DNA from: Pontibacter liquoris
GTDB lineage: Bacteria; Bacteroidota; Bacteroidia; Cytophagales; Hymenobacteraceae
Assembly (NCBI RefSeq): GCF_022758235.1
Contig: NZ_JALEBG010000001.1
Span: 1,302,001-1,366,000, forward strand
Direction of reading: 5' to 3'
Length of the DNA: 64,000 nt
Of the stretch, positions 36,637-45,665 are shown piece by piece. Position 1 is the first letter of the stretch; each line of letters starts with the position of its first letter. Made by a program: the position numbers and the translations under genes. Under the pieces are notes generated by a model. That model was not told the origin of the DNA, made no database searches, and worked only from the letters and a program-made list of their open reading frames with translations.

Positions 36637-39111
36637 ATGAAAATAAAATTATCTCCATGTTTATTCCGGTCAGCGCCTTCCGGCACTTTTAATACTGCAC
36701 TGCAGTGCACAATGCTTGTTTTCTTCTTCCTTTTTCTCCTGAGTTTTCAGGCACCGGCAGTTGCTCAGAACCCGGCGTGGGCACACCAAATGGGTGGTGA
36801 ATTTGCCGACCGTGCCGCAGCTGTTGCTGTCGGGCCGCAAGGCAGTGCTTTTGTAGCGGGCAGCTTTCGCGGCACCGCCAGTTTTGGAGCTACCTCCCTC
36901 ACCAGCAGTGGTGATCTGGATGGCTTTATTGCCAGGTACACGCCTGAAGGCACTTTAAAATGGGTAAAAAACCTGGGGAGCAGCGGTGCGGACCAGGCCA
37001 GCGCAGTAGCTGCCGACAGCAACGGAAACGTGTATGTGGCCGGTAGTTTCAGCGGCACCGTCAACTTCGGGAGCAGCAGTCTGACCAGTAACGGAGCCGA
37101 GGATATTTTCCTGGTTAAGTATGACGCCGACGGGGAGTTATTATGGGCAGGGTGGAGTGGCGGTGCAGATAGCGAGCAGGTGTTGCAACTTTTTCTGGAT
37201 GCTTCCGGCAAGGTGCACCTTGCCTTCTTATCGAGCAGCGTTCAGAATGGCTCCGCTTTCGCCAATACTTTTGTAGCCATCTGGGATTCCTCCGGCAGTT
37301 TCCATGGGGCCCTGAATGCAGGTGGCATAGGCGGCCACGTTTCAGATATTTCCTTTGATGCGGGCGGCAATACCTACGTTACAGGAGATTTCACCGGAAC
37401 GATGACGATTGGGGATCAGGACCTGATTTTAAAAGGTCCAACCTCTCCTTATCTGACTTACTCCTCCATCTTTACGGCCAAGTTCAATCCGGAAGGTGGG
37501 CTAGATTGGGCCAGGGAAGCGTATGGCTTAGAGAAGTACACCCAGGAGGGGTATCCCGCATCTGTTGAATCACCCCAAATAGCTACGGATAAAGCTGGAA
37601 ACGTCTACATTTCAGGCATTTTTTATAGCGGTATCCTGCTTGGTGATGTTATACTTGATGATGGTTTTGATACACAAGGTGAAATGCCAGAAAAAATCTT
37701 TCTGGCTCAGTATGATAATGCCGGTAATCCGGTATGGGCCAAGTGGGTTGCCAGCAAAAATGGCGGCGTTGATATAGTTGATCTAGTGCCCGATGCGGAG
37801 GATAACCTTTACCTGGCCTATCATCCGCTGGGTTTTATGGCTACAGACCCAACTGCCAATATCAATAAATACGACACAGAGGGGAACCTGATCTGGCAAA
37901 TAGTAGAAGATGCCGATTATGACAACCCTACGCCCATCCATCATATTGCGGTGGATGAAATGAGCCGGCTTTATATGACTTTTTCTTTGATCGGAGAACT
38001 TTACCTAATCGGCACTACCGGAACCGAGGAGAATACCACCCCCATCACCAGCGACGATCTGACTAACCGCTTTACAGCCGTATACGACAACAATGGAAGC
38101 CCGCTGTGGGTGAAGCAGGTGGAGACCACAAGTGTAGCCAGTTCGGAAAAGGGCGCTTATGTAGCTGGTTCTTTTAAAGACACGGTTACCTTGGGCAATA
38201 TTAGCCTAAGGAGCAAGGGCGAAACGGATGCATTCCTGACGAAAGTAATGTATGAGCCGGACCAGGTAGCCGCGCCCGTCTTTACCACCTTTTCACCACG
38301 CGAGGGCTTGCCCGGTGATACCGTGCGACTGCGTGGCACCGCACTCGCTACCACCCACACGGTACTCTTCAACGGCGTGGAGGCTAATTTCGAGGTCATC
38401 AGCGACACACAGCTGCGGGCGGTGGTACCAGCTACGACTACTACGGGCCGGATCACGATCCAAACTGCCGGTGGGAAAGATGTGAGCGGCAAGCTTTTTA
38501 CTGTGCTGCAGCCCCAGATCGCTTTCTTTGCGCCCTGGTGGGGACACGCAGGCTCCGCTGTCTACATTGCCGGCCGGTACTTATCTACGACCAAAGCGGT
38601 GCGTTTTAACGGCGTAAAAGCTAAAAATTTCAGCGTGTACAATGATTACCTGGTGCGGGCAGAAGTACCGGCCGGAGCCACCACCGGCAGGATCAGCCTA
38701 GAACTGGAAGGAGGAGCAACAGCTACCAGCGCCTGGAATTTCCAGGTAACAGGCAACCCTTGGGCGCTGATCGCCTTCCGCGCCACAGCGGATAGTACGG
38801 CAATTATACCAGGCGCCTTAGCGCAGGAAGAGGCGCCGCTGGCCTATCCTAACCCGTTCACCGGCAGCGTTCGCATTACGGCTAATCTGGGCAAAGCCGC
38901 GCCGGTGCGATTGGTGATTTACTCGGAAGTGGGGCAGGTGGTGCGCGAGATCAGCTTTGGCCAATTGCCCGCCGGGCAGCATGACTTGCTCTGGGATGGC
39001 AATAATAGCCAGCACACGCCGGTAGCGCCCGGTTTATACTTCTATCATGTGCTGGTGGGAGATAAGCAACTTCGCGGAAAACTGCTTAAGGCAGGCAGCA
39101 CCCTCAGGTAA
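36637..39111 (+). CDS. Secreted SBBP-propeller protein with two IPT/TIG domains and T9SS sorting domain
   Basis: 824 residues. A signal peptide ending PAVAQ is followed by SBBP-type beta-propeller repeats (for example SAFVAGSFRGTASFG, NVYVAGSFSGTVNFG) to about residue 540. Two IPT/TIG immunoglobulin-like domains follow (SPREGLPGDTVRLRGTAL and GHAGSAVYIAGRYLS). The end is a type IX secretion C-terminal domain (AYPNPFTGSV .. PGLYFYHVLVGDKQLRGKL). It should be exported across the outer membrane and attached or released. Role unknown, probably adhesion or carbohydrate contact. Its last ~285 residues are about 90% identical to those of the next gene. Confidence 0.9.
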   Translation: MKIKLSPCLFRSAPSGTFNTALQCTMLVFFFLFLLSFQAPAVAQNPAWAHQMGGEFADRAAAVAVGPQGSAFVAGSFRGTASFGATSLTSSGDLDGFIARYTPEGTLKWVKNLGSSGADQASAVAADSNGNVYVAGSFSGTVNFGSSSLTSNGAEDIFLVKYDADGELLWAGWSGGADSEQVLQLFLDASGKVHLAFLSSSVQNGSAFANTFVAIWDSSGSFHGALNAGGIGGHVSDISFDAGGNTYVTGDFTGTMTIGDQDLILKGPTSPYLTYSSIFTAKFNPEGGLDWAREAYGLEKYTQEGYPASVESPQIATDKAGNVYISGIFYSGILLGDVILDDGFDTQGEMPEKIFLAQYDNAGNPVWAKWVASKNGGVDIVDLVPDAEDNLYLAYHPLGFMATDPTANINKYDTEGNLIWQIVEDADYDNPTPIHHIAVDEMSRLYMTFSLIGELYLIGTTGTEENTTPITSDDLTNRFTAVYDNNGSPLWVKQVETTSVASSEKGAYVAGSFKDTVTLGNISLRSKGETDAFLTKVMYEPDQVAAPVFTTFSPREGLPGDTVRLRGTALATTHTVLFNGVEANFEVISDTQLRAVVPATTTTGRITIQTAGGKDVSGKLFTVLQPQIAFFAPWWGHAGSAVYIAGRYLSTTKAVRFNGVKAKNFSVYNDYLVRAEVPAGATTGRISLELEGGATATSAWNFQVTGNPWALIAFRATADSTAIIPGALAQEEAPLAYPNPFTGSVRITANLGKAAPVRLVIYSEVGQVVREISFGQLPAGQHDLLWDGNNSQHTPVAPGLYFYHVLVGDKQLRGKLLKAGSTLR
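38258..39111 (+). repeat. 854-bp direct repeat, copy 1 (3' third of the T9SS gene)
   Basis: Collinear without gaps with 41861-42714. Stretches of more than 60 bp are identical (for example around 38294-38360 and 38505-38570) between patches of clustered substitutions. Encodes the two IPT/TIG domains and the sorting domain. Confidence 0.9.
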
Positions 39112-39150
39112 GCACCATGAAATATTATTTCGTAGCTGCATTAAGAAGAG

Positions 39151-39178
39151 GGCCGGGCTACTATTCCCGGCCTTCCTT
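39151..39178 (+). terminator. Terminator of the first T9SS cargo gene
   Basis: GGCCGGG (39151-39157) pairs with CCCGGCC (39166-39172), followed by TTCCTTT. Confidence 0.65.
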
Positions 39179-39432
39179 TATAATTGGATATTCCGTGGGG
39201 CTTATGCCACAGCGAACATTACACGGAAGCCAATTACTCTTCTTTCTGTTGCCTACGGAACTGAAGCCGGCTTTCGAAAACTCTAATACGTGCAATCGTA
39301 CTTCTACCTATAGTGGGACGCAACTATACATGTCTTCCGCTGGCAGCCAAAAGCTCTGGTTCAGCAGACAGCATACCCTTATTACTTCAATCCTATTTTA
39401 ATAAATCATCCACTTTTAATATTTCTAAAATT

Positions 39433-42400
39433 ATGAAAACAAATCTATTATTTCCTCAAGCGTGTACTATTTCCTTATCCAGCTGGCTTCGGTTGTTTTG
39501 TATACTTCTCTGTTGGTATAGTTTTATACCGCCGGCACAGGCCCAGACAAAAGTATGGGACCAGACGTATGGCGGCATTGTTTCTTCGGTAGATCCCGAA
39601 GTACCGGTAGATGGAGTGGACGATGAAGAATTTAAACTCGGCAGGTCTGCCTTTGGGGCCATGGTAGCGCTACCGGATGGCGGTTACCTGCTGGGTGGCT
39701 CCTCCGACTCAGATAAAGGGAATGATAAGAGCCAAAGTTGGATCGGAGATCGCGGTAGCACCAGTTTCTGGCTCGTGCGAATTGATGCTGGTGGCAACAA
39801 GCTTTGGGACAAAGCCATTGCAGGTAGTAATCTAAACGCCATGATTCCCACATCAGATGGTGGTTTTTTACTGGGCGGCCGTGCAAGTGCCGATTACCTG
39901 ATCGTTAAAATTGATGCTGATGGGAATGAGCTTTGGCGCAAAAGTTATGGAGGCAATGGCAACGATCAGTTGAACGCGCTGGTAGCTACTGCCGATGGCG
40001 GGTATCTGTTAGGAGGCCAGTCGTCGTCAGGCAAAAGCGGGGATAAAAGCGAGCCGGTGCGGGGGCCTGCCAACGACTCCGATTTCTGGGTGGTAAAGAT
40101 CAACGCAACAGGTGACAAAGTATGGGATAAAACTTTTGGCAGTTCGGATGTAGATGTACTGACAGCTGTGGCCGTAACCGAAGACGGCGACTACCTGCTG
40201 GGTGGCTGGGCGAGAGGGGAAAGTATAAGCGGGGACAAAACCCAGGCTAACAGAGGACAAGACGATTATTGGGTGATCCGGATCAATGCAAGGGGTAACA
40301 AAGTATGGGACAAACGGTATGGCGGGAAATCAAGCGACCACCTGGAGGCGATGCTGGTTACCCCCAATGGCGGGATTTTGCTGGGCGGAACTTCCGGGTC
40401 CGGAAAGGAAGGAGACAGAAGCGAGGCAAGTAAAGGAAGCTTCGATTACTGGGTTATTATGCTGGATGCGCAGGGAAGCAAAGTAGGGGACAAGGCCTAT
40501 GGCAGCGAAAGCTTTGACACCTTTCAAGACTTGGTCGCCACGCCCGACGGAGGCTATTTGCTGGGAGGGTATGCGGGGTTCGGAAGGAGCAGCGGGGATA
40601 AAAGTGAAGGCAGCAGAGGGGAATTAGATTTTTGGATCATAAAAGTAACAGAAAGCGGAGAGAAAGTATGGGACAAGACCTTTGGAGGCGGGGCAGTGGA
40701 TGTGCTTCGGGATATCGTTGTCTCTCCGGATGGAAACTACCTCTTGGGCGGTACCTCTAACTCCTATGCCAGCGGCGATAAAACTGCTGCTAAAAAGGGA
40801 CTGGAAGATTATTGGGTTGTAAAAGTACACGACCAGGGGAAACCCTATTGCATTCCGGCTATGACCCAGGGCTGCGCCGATGATCATTATATCGCGAACT
40901 TCAAATTTGGAGAGGTGTACTATAATGCGCCGGGGCAAGGCTGCAAGAATGAGGACGGTTATACCCTTTTTAGACCATTCTTTGATATTTACAGCGATGC
41001 ACGATATACGACCACCCTCAGGCAGGGACAAAGCTATCCTGTTAGTTTCGCGTCCGAGTCGCCAAGCGGCTATGTAGCCAAAGAACAGGCCTACGGGGTT
41101 TGGATCGACTATAATGATGACAAAGACTTTGAGGACGCCGGGGAGTTTGTGTATGGTTCACCGGCTGTTGGCGCCGCCTTTTCCGGCACCGTAGTTATAC
41201 CTGCCGATGCTGCCGCCGGCGTGAGGCGCATGCGGGTGAGGAGCAGGCCAGACGGTGCATTCGCCGCCTCTGAGTCCTGCTCCGCTGGCAGGTATGGCGA
41301 AACACAGGATTATACCCTGGCCATCGGCTACTGTGCCTCCTTTGCGGCAGACGGCTGCGGTAATGGTGCGTATATCGATAATTTCAGCTTCCATACCCTT
41401 GTCAACGAGGGCTCCGGCTGCAATGGCAACCTTGGCGGCTACATCAGTTATGATACCACTGGTACCCTGACCACTACCGTGAAGAAAGGCCAAAAATATG
41501 ATATCAGCGTGCAGGCGGGTTCGGTGGCACAAACCTTTGGCGTGTGGATAGATTTTAACAACGACCAGGATTTTGAGGATGAAGGAGAATTTGTGTACCG
41601 CTCTCCCCTTGTGGAAGGTGAAAATTACAATAATGGCAACGGCTTCTTCTCGCCGTCCGCCAGCACCGATCGGTTTACAGGAAAAGTAAGCATACCGTCT
41701 TCTGCTATCACCGGGCCTGTGCGGATGCGGGTGCGGTCCAACAAGTTTAATTTTTATCAGAGTGGAGCATGCGCAGAGTTCTTCCCGGATGATGCGACTG
41801 ATCAGGAAGACGCCTTTGCCAATGGCGAAACAGAGGATTATACCATTACCATCGAAGCCCCGGACCAAGTAGCCGTGCCCACGTTTACCTCCTTTTCACC
41901 ACGCGAGGGCTTGCCCGGTGATACCGTGCGACTGCGTGGCACCGCACTCGCTACCACCCACACAGTGCTCTTCAATGGTGTGGAGGCTAATTTCAAGGTC
42001 ATCAGCGACAAGGAACTGCGGGCGGTGGTCCCGGCCTCGGCCACTACGGGCCGAATCACGATCCAAACCACGGGCGGCAAAGATGTGAGCGGCAAACTTT
42101 TTACCGTGCTGCAGCCCCAGATCGCTTTCTTTGCGCCCTGGTGGGGACACGCAGGCTCCGCTGTCTACATTGCTGGTCGGTACTTGTCCACCACAAAGAA
42201 TGTTAGTTTCAATGGCGTAGAGGCAAAAAGCTTTAGCGTGTACAACGATTACCTGGTACGGGCAGTAGTGCCGGCCGGAGCCACCACCGGCAGGATCATG
42301 CTCGAACTGGAAGGAGGAGCAACAGCTACCAGCGCCTGGAATTTCCAGGTAACAGGCAACCCATGGGCACTGATCGCCTTCCGCGCCACAGCGGATAGTG

Positions 42401-42714
42401 CGGCAGCCATAACAGGCGCCTTGGCGCAGGAAGAGGCGCTGCTGGCCTATCCTAACCCGTTCACCGGCAGTGCCCATATTGCGGCTAATCTGGGCAAAGC
42501 CGCGCCGGTGCGGCTGGTGATTTACTCGGAAGTGGGGCAGGTGGTGCGCGAGATCAGCTTTGGCCAGCTGCCCGCCGGGCAGCATGACTTGCTCTGGGAT
42601 GGCAATGACAGCCAGCACACGCCGGTAGCGCCCGGTTTATACTTCTATCATGTGCTGGTGGGAGATAAGCGGCTAAGCGGAAAACTGCTTAAGGCAGGCA
42701 GCCCTGCCCGGTAA
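39433..42714 (+). CDS. Secreted repeat protein with two GEVED domains, two IPT/TIG domains and T9SS sorting domain
   Basis: About 1093 residues. The start at 39433 (MKTNLLFPQ..) gives a proper signal peptide ending PPAQAQ; an upstream in-frame ATG at 39313 would put 40 hydrophilic residues ahead of it. Residues about 40-450 are roughly seven ~60-residue repeats built on KVWDKTFGG .. DGGYLLGG .. SGDKS .. DYWVVKINA, a propeller-like array. Then two GEVED domains (YGVWIDYNDDKDFEDAGEFVY ends in GETQDYTLAI; FGVWIDFNNDQDFEDEGEF ends in GETEDYTITI). Two IPT/TIG domains and a T9SS C-terminal domain are shared with the previous gene. Predicted cell-surface or released protein; partner unknown. Confidence 0.9.
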   Translation: MKTNLLFPQACTISLSSWLRLFCILLCWYSFIPPAQAQTKVWDQTYGGIVSSVDPEVPVDGVDDEEFKLGRSAFGAMVALPDGGYLLGGSSDSDKGNDKSQSWIGDRGSTSFWLVRIDAGGNKLWDKAIAGSNLNAMIPTSDGGFLLGGRASADYLIVKIDADGNELWRKSYGGNGNDQLNALVATADGGYLLGGQSSSGKSGDKSEPVRGPANDSDFWVVKINATGDKVWDKTFGSSDVDVLTAVAVTEDGDYLLGGWARGESISGDKTQANRGQDDYWVIRINARGNKVWDKRYGGKSSDHLEAMLVTPNGGILLGGTSGSGKEGDRSEASKGSFDYWVIMLDAQGSKVGDKAYGSESFDTFQDLVATPDGGYLLGGYAGFGRSSGDKSEGSRGELDFWIIKVTESGEKVWDKTFGGGAVDVLRDIVVSPDGNYLLGGTSNSYASGDKTAAKKGLEDYWVVKVHDQGKPYCIPAMTQGCADDHYIANFKFGEVYYNAPGQGCKNEDGYTLFRPFFDIYSDARYTTTLRQGQSYPVSFASESPSGYVAKEQAYGVWIDYNDDKDFEDAGEFVYGSPAVGAAFSGTVVIPADAAAGVRRMRVRSRPDGAFAASESCSAGRYGETQDYTLAIGYCASFAADGCGNGAYIDNFSFHTLVNEGSGCNGNLGGYISYDTTGTLTTTVKKGQKYDISVQAGSVAQTFGVWIDFNNDQDFEDEGEFVYRSPLVEGENYNNGNGFFSPSASTDRFTGKVSIPSSAITGPVRMRVRSNKFNFYQSGACAEFFPDDATDQEDAFANGETEDYTITIEAPDQVAVPTFTSFSPREGLPGDTVRLRGTALATTHTVLFNGVEANFKVISDKELRAVVPASATTGRITIQTTGGKDVSGKLFTVLQPQIAFFAPWWGHAGSAVYIAGRYLSTTKNVSFNGVEAKSFSVYNDYLVRAVVPAGATTGRIMLELEGGATATSAWNFQVTGNPWALIAFRATADSAAAITGALAQEEALLAYPNPFTGSAHIAANLGKAAPVRLVIYSEVGQVVREISFGQLPAGQHDLLWDGNDSQHTPVAPGLYFYHVLVGDKRLSGKLLKAGSPAR
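41861..42714 (+). repeat. 854-bp direct repeat, copy 2 (3' third of the second T9SS gene)
   Basis: Matches 38258-39111 at a constant offset of 3603 bp with no indels. By my count 27 of about 284 encoded residues differ. Upstream of the repeat boundary the two genes have unrelated architectures. Confidence 0.9.
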
Positions 42715-42751
42715 GCGGCGCATGGCAGCAATGCATTGGAACTTCAAAAGC

Positions 42752-42785
42752 AAAGGCCCGGCAAACTAACCGGGCCTTTACTTTT
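42752..42785 (+). terminator. Terminator of the second T9SS cargo gene
   Basis: AAAGGCCCGG (42752-42761) pairs perfectly with CCGGGCCTTT (42770-42779), followed by ACTTTT. Confidence 0.85.
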
Positions 42786-42986
42786 CCGGAGGCTTCCGCG
42801 GCTCTTATACCCTGGGACCCGCACTGCCAGGCGCATTGGCTGGAAAACCCAACTATTTGTTTGCTTTGAAGTATAACAAGGCATTTGCCGGCTGCCTGCA
42901 AATTGGTAGAACTGCTTGCGTTTTTTGTGCAGAGCGGCAGCCGGGATCCTCATTTAATCGCTTTTTATTAGCCATACATAAGATTT

Positions 42987-45137
42987 ATGAAAGTAACAAC
43001 ATACCTGGGCAGCCCATACCCTTTAGGCGCTACCTGGGACGGGAAAGGAGTGAATTTTGCATTGTATGCGGACAACGCAACGGGCGTGGAGCTTTGCCTG
43101 TTTCATTCGACCGATGACAAGAAAGAATATGCGCGCGTGAAGATGGCCGAACGCACTCATCAGGTATGGCACGTATACCTGCCTGATGCAAAGCCTGGCC
43201 TGCTCTACGGCTACCGCGTGCAAGGCCCTTATAACCCGGAAAATGGCGAGCGCTATAACCCGCATAAGCTGCTCATCGATCCCTATGCCCGGGCCATATC
43301 AGGTACTATCGAATGGCACGATGCCCTCTTCGGGTATAAAATGGGCGATAAGAAACAGGATTTGACCTTCTCCAAAACCGATAGCGCGCCCTTTATTCCC
43401 AAATCCGTAGTAATTGACCCTGCTTTTGATTGGGAGGGAGATGTGGCTCCCAAAATACCTTACCATAAATCGATTATTTATGAAACGCATGTAAAGGGCT
43501 TTACGCAGCTGCACCCCGATATTCCGGAAGAGATCCGGGGCACATACCAGGCGCTGGCCCATCCGGTTACCATCAACTACCTGCAGGAACTCGGTATCAC
43601 AGCCGTCGAGCTGTTGCCGGTGCATCATTTTGTGACCGACCGCTACCTGCTGGACAAAGGCCTGACCAATTACTGGGGCTATAACTCGATCGGCTTTTTT
43701 GCCCCTGATGTGCGGTATGCCAAAAGCAACAAGATCGGAAGCCAGGTGCAGGAGTTCAAGCAAATGGTGAAGGAACTGCACAAAGCAGGCATCGAAGTGA
43801 TTTTGGATGTGGTGTATAACCACACGGGCGAAGGCAATCAGATGGGCCCCACGCTCTCGTTCCGGGGCATTGATAATGCGTCGTACTACCGGCTGGTAGA
43901 AGACAACAAGCGCTATTACATGGATTATACCGGTACCGGCAATACGCTGAACGCCAACCTGCCCAGTGTGCTGCGCCTGATCATGGACAGCCTCCGCTAC
44001 TGGATCCTGGAGATGCACGTGGATGGTTTCCGGTTTGACCTGGCCTCGACGCTTGCCCGCGAGCTGCACGAGGTAGACCGGTTGAGCTCCTTCTTTGACA
44101 TCATTCACCAGGACCCGGTTATCTCGCAGGTAAAGCTTATTGCCGAGCCTTGGGATGTGGGCGAAGGCGGTTACCAGGTGGGCAACTTCCCGCCCGGATG
44201 GACGGAATGGAATGGCAAGTACCGCGACTGCATCCGGGATTACTGGCGCGGGGCAGATAGTATGCTGGCCGAATTTGCCGAGCGCTTTACCGGCAGCTCC
44301 GACCTCTACCGCGACGACTACCGCAGGCCTACCGCCAGCATTAACTTTGTGACGGCGCATGACGGCTTTACCCTGAATGACCTGGTCTCTTATAACGAAA
44401 AGCACAACGAGGCCAACGGCGAAAACAACAACGACGGGGAGAGCCACAACCGCTCCTGGAACTGCGGGGTTGAGGGGCCAACCGATGATCCGGCTATTCT
44501 GGAACTGCGGCAACGGCAGAAGCGGAATTTACTTACCACGCTTTTCCTGAGCCAGGGAGTGCCCATGCTGGTGGCAGGCGACGAGATAAGCCGCACCCAG
44601 GGCGGCAATAACAACGCCTACTGCCAGGACAATGAAATATCGTGGCTCAACTGGGCTGCCGCCGACAAAGAGCTGCTGGCCTTTACCCAAAAGCTGATAC
44701 AGTTGCGCAAAAGTCACCCGATGTTCTGCCGCCGCCGCTGGTTTCAGGGGCAGCCGATAAAAGGCGTTGGGGTAGAAGATATTGCCTGGTTTTTACCGGA
44801 AGGCACCGAAATGACGGACGAGAACTGGAGCCATGATTTTGCCAAATCGCTGGGCGTATACCTCAACGGCCGTGGGGTGCATGCCCTGGGGCCAAAAGGG
44901 GAGCAGATCCTGGACGATAGCTTCTACATTATTTTTAATGCCTATTACGGCGAGCTGGAGTATACCTTGCCACCCGAAAAGTATGGCACTAAATGGACCA
45001 AGGTGCTGGACACTACCTGGAACCTGATCGAAGATGGCGAAACGTATAAGGCCGGTGATGTGGTGAAGGTACAAGGAAATTCGGTCGTGCTGCTGCACCA
45101 CCCGCTTGCAGCCCACCATAAAGCAAAAGCCAGTTAA
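42987..45137 (+). CDS. glgX: Glycogen debranching protein GlgX (GH13 isoamylase)
   Basis: 716 residues. An N-terminal CBM48-like domain (YPLGATWDGKGVNFALYADNA, YGYRVQGPYNP) precedes the GH13 barrel. The conserved regions are DVVYNHTGEG, VDGFRFDLAS with the nucleophile Asp, IAEPWD with the acid/base Glu, and FVTAHDGFTLNDLVSYN. It cleaves alpha-1,6 branches of glycogen in the cytoplasm. Length fits the family. No other glycogen genes in the window. Confidence 0.95.
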   Translation: MKVTTYLGSPYPLGATWDGKGVNFALYADNATGVELCLFHSTDDKKEYARVKMAERTHQVWHVYLPDAKPGLLYGYRVQGPYNPENGERYNPHKLLIDPYARAISGTIEWHDALFGYKMGDKKQDLTFSKTDSAPFIPKSVVIDPAFDWEGDVAPKIPYHKSIIYETHVKGFTQLHPDIPEEIRGTYQALAHPVTINYLQELGITAVELLPVHHFVTDRYLLDKGLTNYWGYNSIGFFAPDVRYAKSNKIGSQVQEFKQMVKELHKAGIEVILDVVYNHTGEGNQMGPTLSFRGIDNASYYRLVEDNKRYYMDYTGTGNTLNANLPSVLRLIMDSLRYWILEMHVDGFRFDLASTLARELHEVDRLSSFFDIIHQDPVISQVKLIAEPWDVGEGGYQVGNFPPGWTEWNGKYRDCIRDYWRGADSMLAEFAERFTGSSDLYRDDYRRPTASINFVTAHDGFTLNDLVSYNEKHNEANGENNNDGESHNRSWNCGVEGPTDDPAILELRQRQKRNLLTTLFLSQGVPMLVAGDEISRTQGGNNNAYCQDNEISWLNWAAADKELLAFTQKLIQLRKSHPMFCRRRWFQGQPIKGVGVEDIAWFLPEGTEMTDENWSHDFAKSLGVYLNGRGVHALGPKGEQILDDSFYIIFNAYYGELEYTLPPEKYGTKWTKVLDTTWNLIEDGETYKAGDVVKVQGNSVVLLHHPLAAHHKAKAS

Positions 45138-45138
45138 C

Positions 45139-45178
45139 AAAAAAGACCTCCGGTTACGAATAGCCGGAGGTCTTTTTT
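45139..45178. terminator. Bidirectional terminator after glgX
   Basis: AAAAAAGACCTCCGG pairs with CCGGAGGTCTTTTTT around a loop of about 10 nt; both A and T tracts are present. It separates glgX from the convergent monooxygenase-like gene. Confidence 0.92.
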
Positions 45179-45255
45179 GTTAGGTATACTTGCCAGCCCA
45201 GGTTATCTCCCTGATAGGAAGTATAAAGGGCCGGGATATACTTGTTTTGGCACAA

Positions 45256-45558
45256 TCATAACTGCGCTACCTGGTAGTGGCGTGCTTCCGTATCGTAGCG
45301 CACCATCATTTTGCGGGCTTCTTCCGGAATAACCGCCTTGTCCGGGTCATCGCCTGCAAATTGCCGGATCGCCTCCATGGATGTCCAGTGGGTTATTACC
45401 AGAAACTCCACCGCATCTGTCACCTGACGCCGGTAAACGGTAGTGCTTATATATCCTGGCAGCTGCTTTAGCTCGGGGAACAGGTGTTGGGTCAGGTGCT
45501 GTTCATAGTTGGCTACCTCCCCGGGTTTGAGCCAGCCCGTCCAGTGTCTTGCAATCAT
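45256..45558 (-). CDS. Antibiotic biosynthesis monooxygenase (ABM)-like small protein
   Basis: 100 residues of a dimeric alpha/beta-barrel-like fold: MIARHWTGWLKPGEVANYE, then QLPGYISTTVYRR and FLVITHWTSMEAIRQFAG. This pattern is typical of ABM/YgiN-type or heme-degrading relatives; catalytic residues cannot be assigned. It lies 107 bp downstream of the second M13 peptidase terminator region and appears monocistronic. Confidence 0.7.
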   Translation of the reverse strand: MIARHWTGWLKPGEVANYEQHLTQHLFPELKQLPGYISTTVYRRQVTDAVEFLVITHWTSMEAIRQFAGDDPDKAVIPEEARKMMVRYDTEARHYQVAQL

Positions 45559-45587
45559 AAACTGATTTCTTAGGTAAGATCAAAATA

Positions 45588-45620
45588 AAAGCGCCCGGGC
45601 AATGTACCCGGGCGCTCTTT
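45588..45620. terminator. Terminator of the second M13 peptidase gene
   Basis: AGCGCCCGGG (45590-45599) pairs with CCCGGGCGCT (45607-45616), with A-rich and CTTT flanks. A second AT-rich hairpin (TTTAAACA .. TGTTTAAA) lies at about 45631-45653, nearer the stop. Confidence 0.8.
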
Positions 45621-45665
45621 AAGTATAAGCCTTTTAAACAACGCTGCGGCTGTTTAAAGGATACG

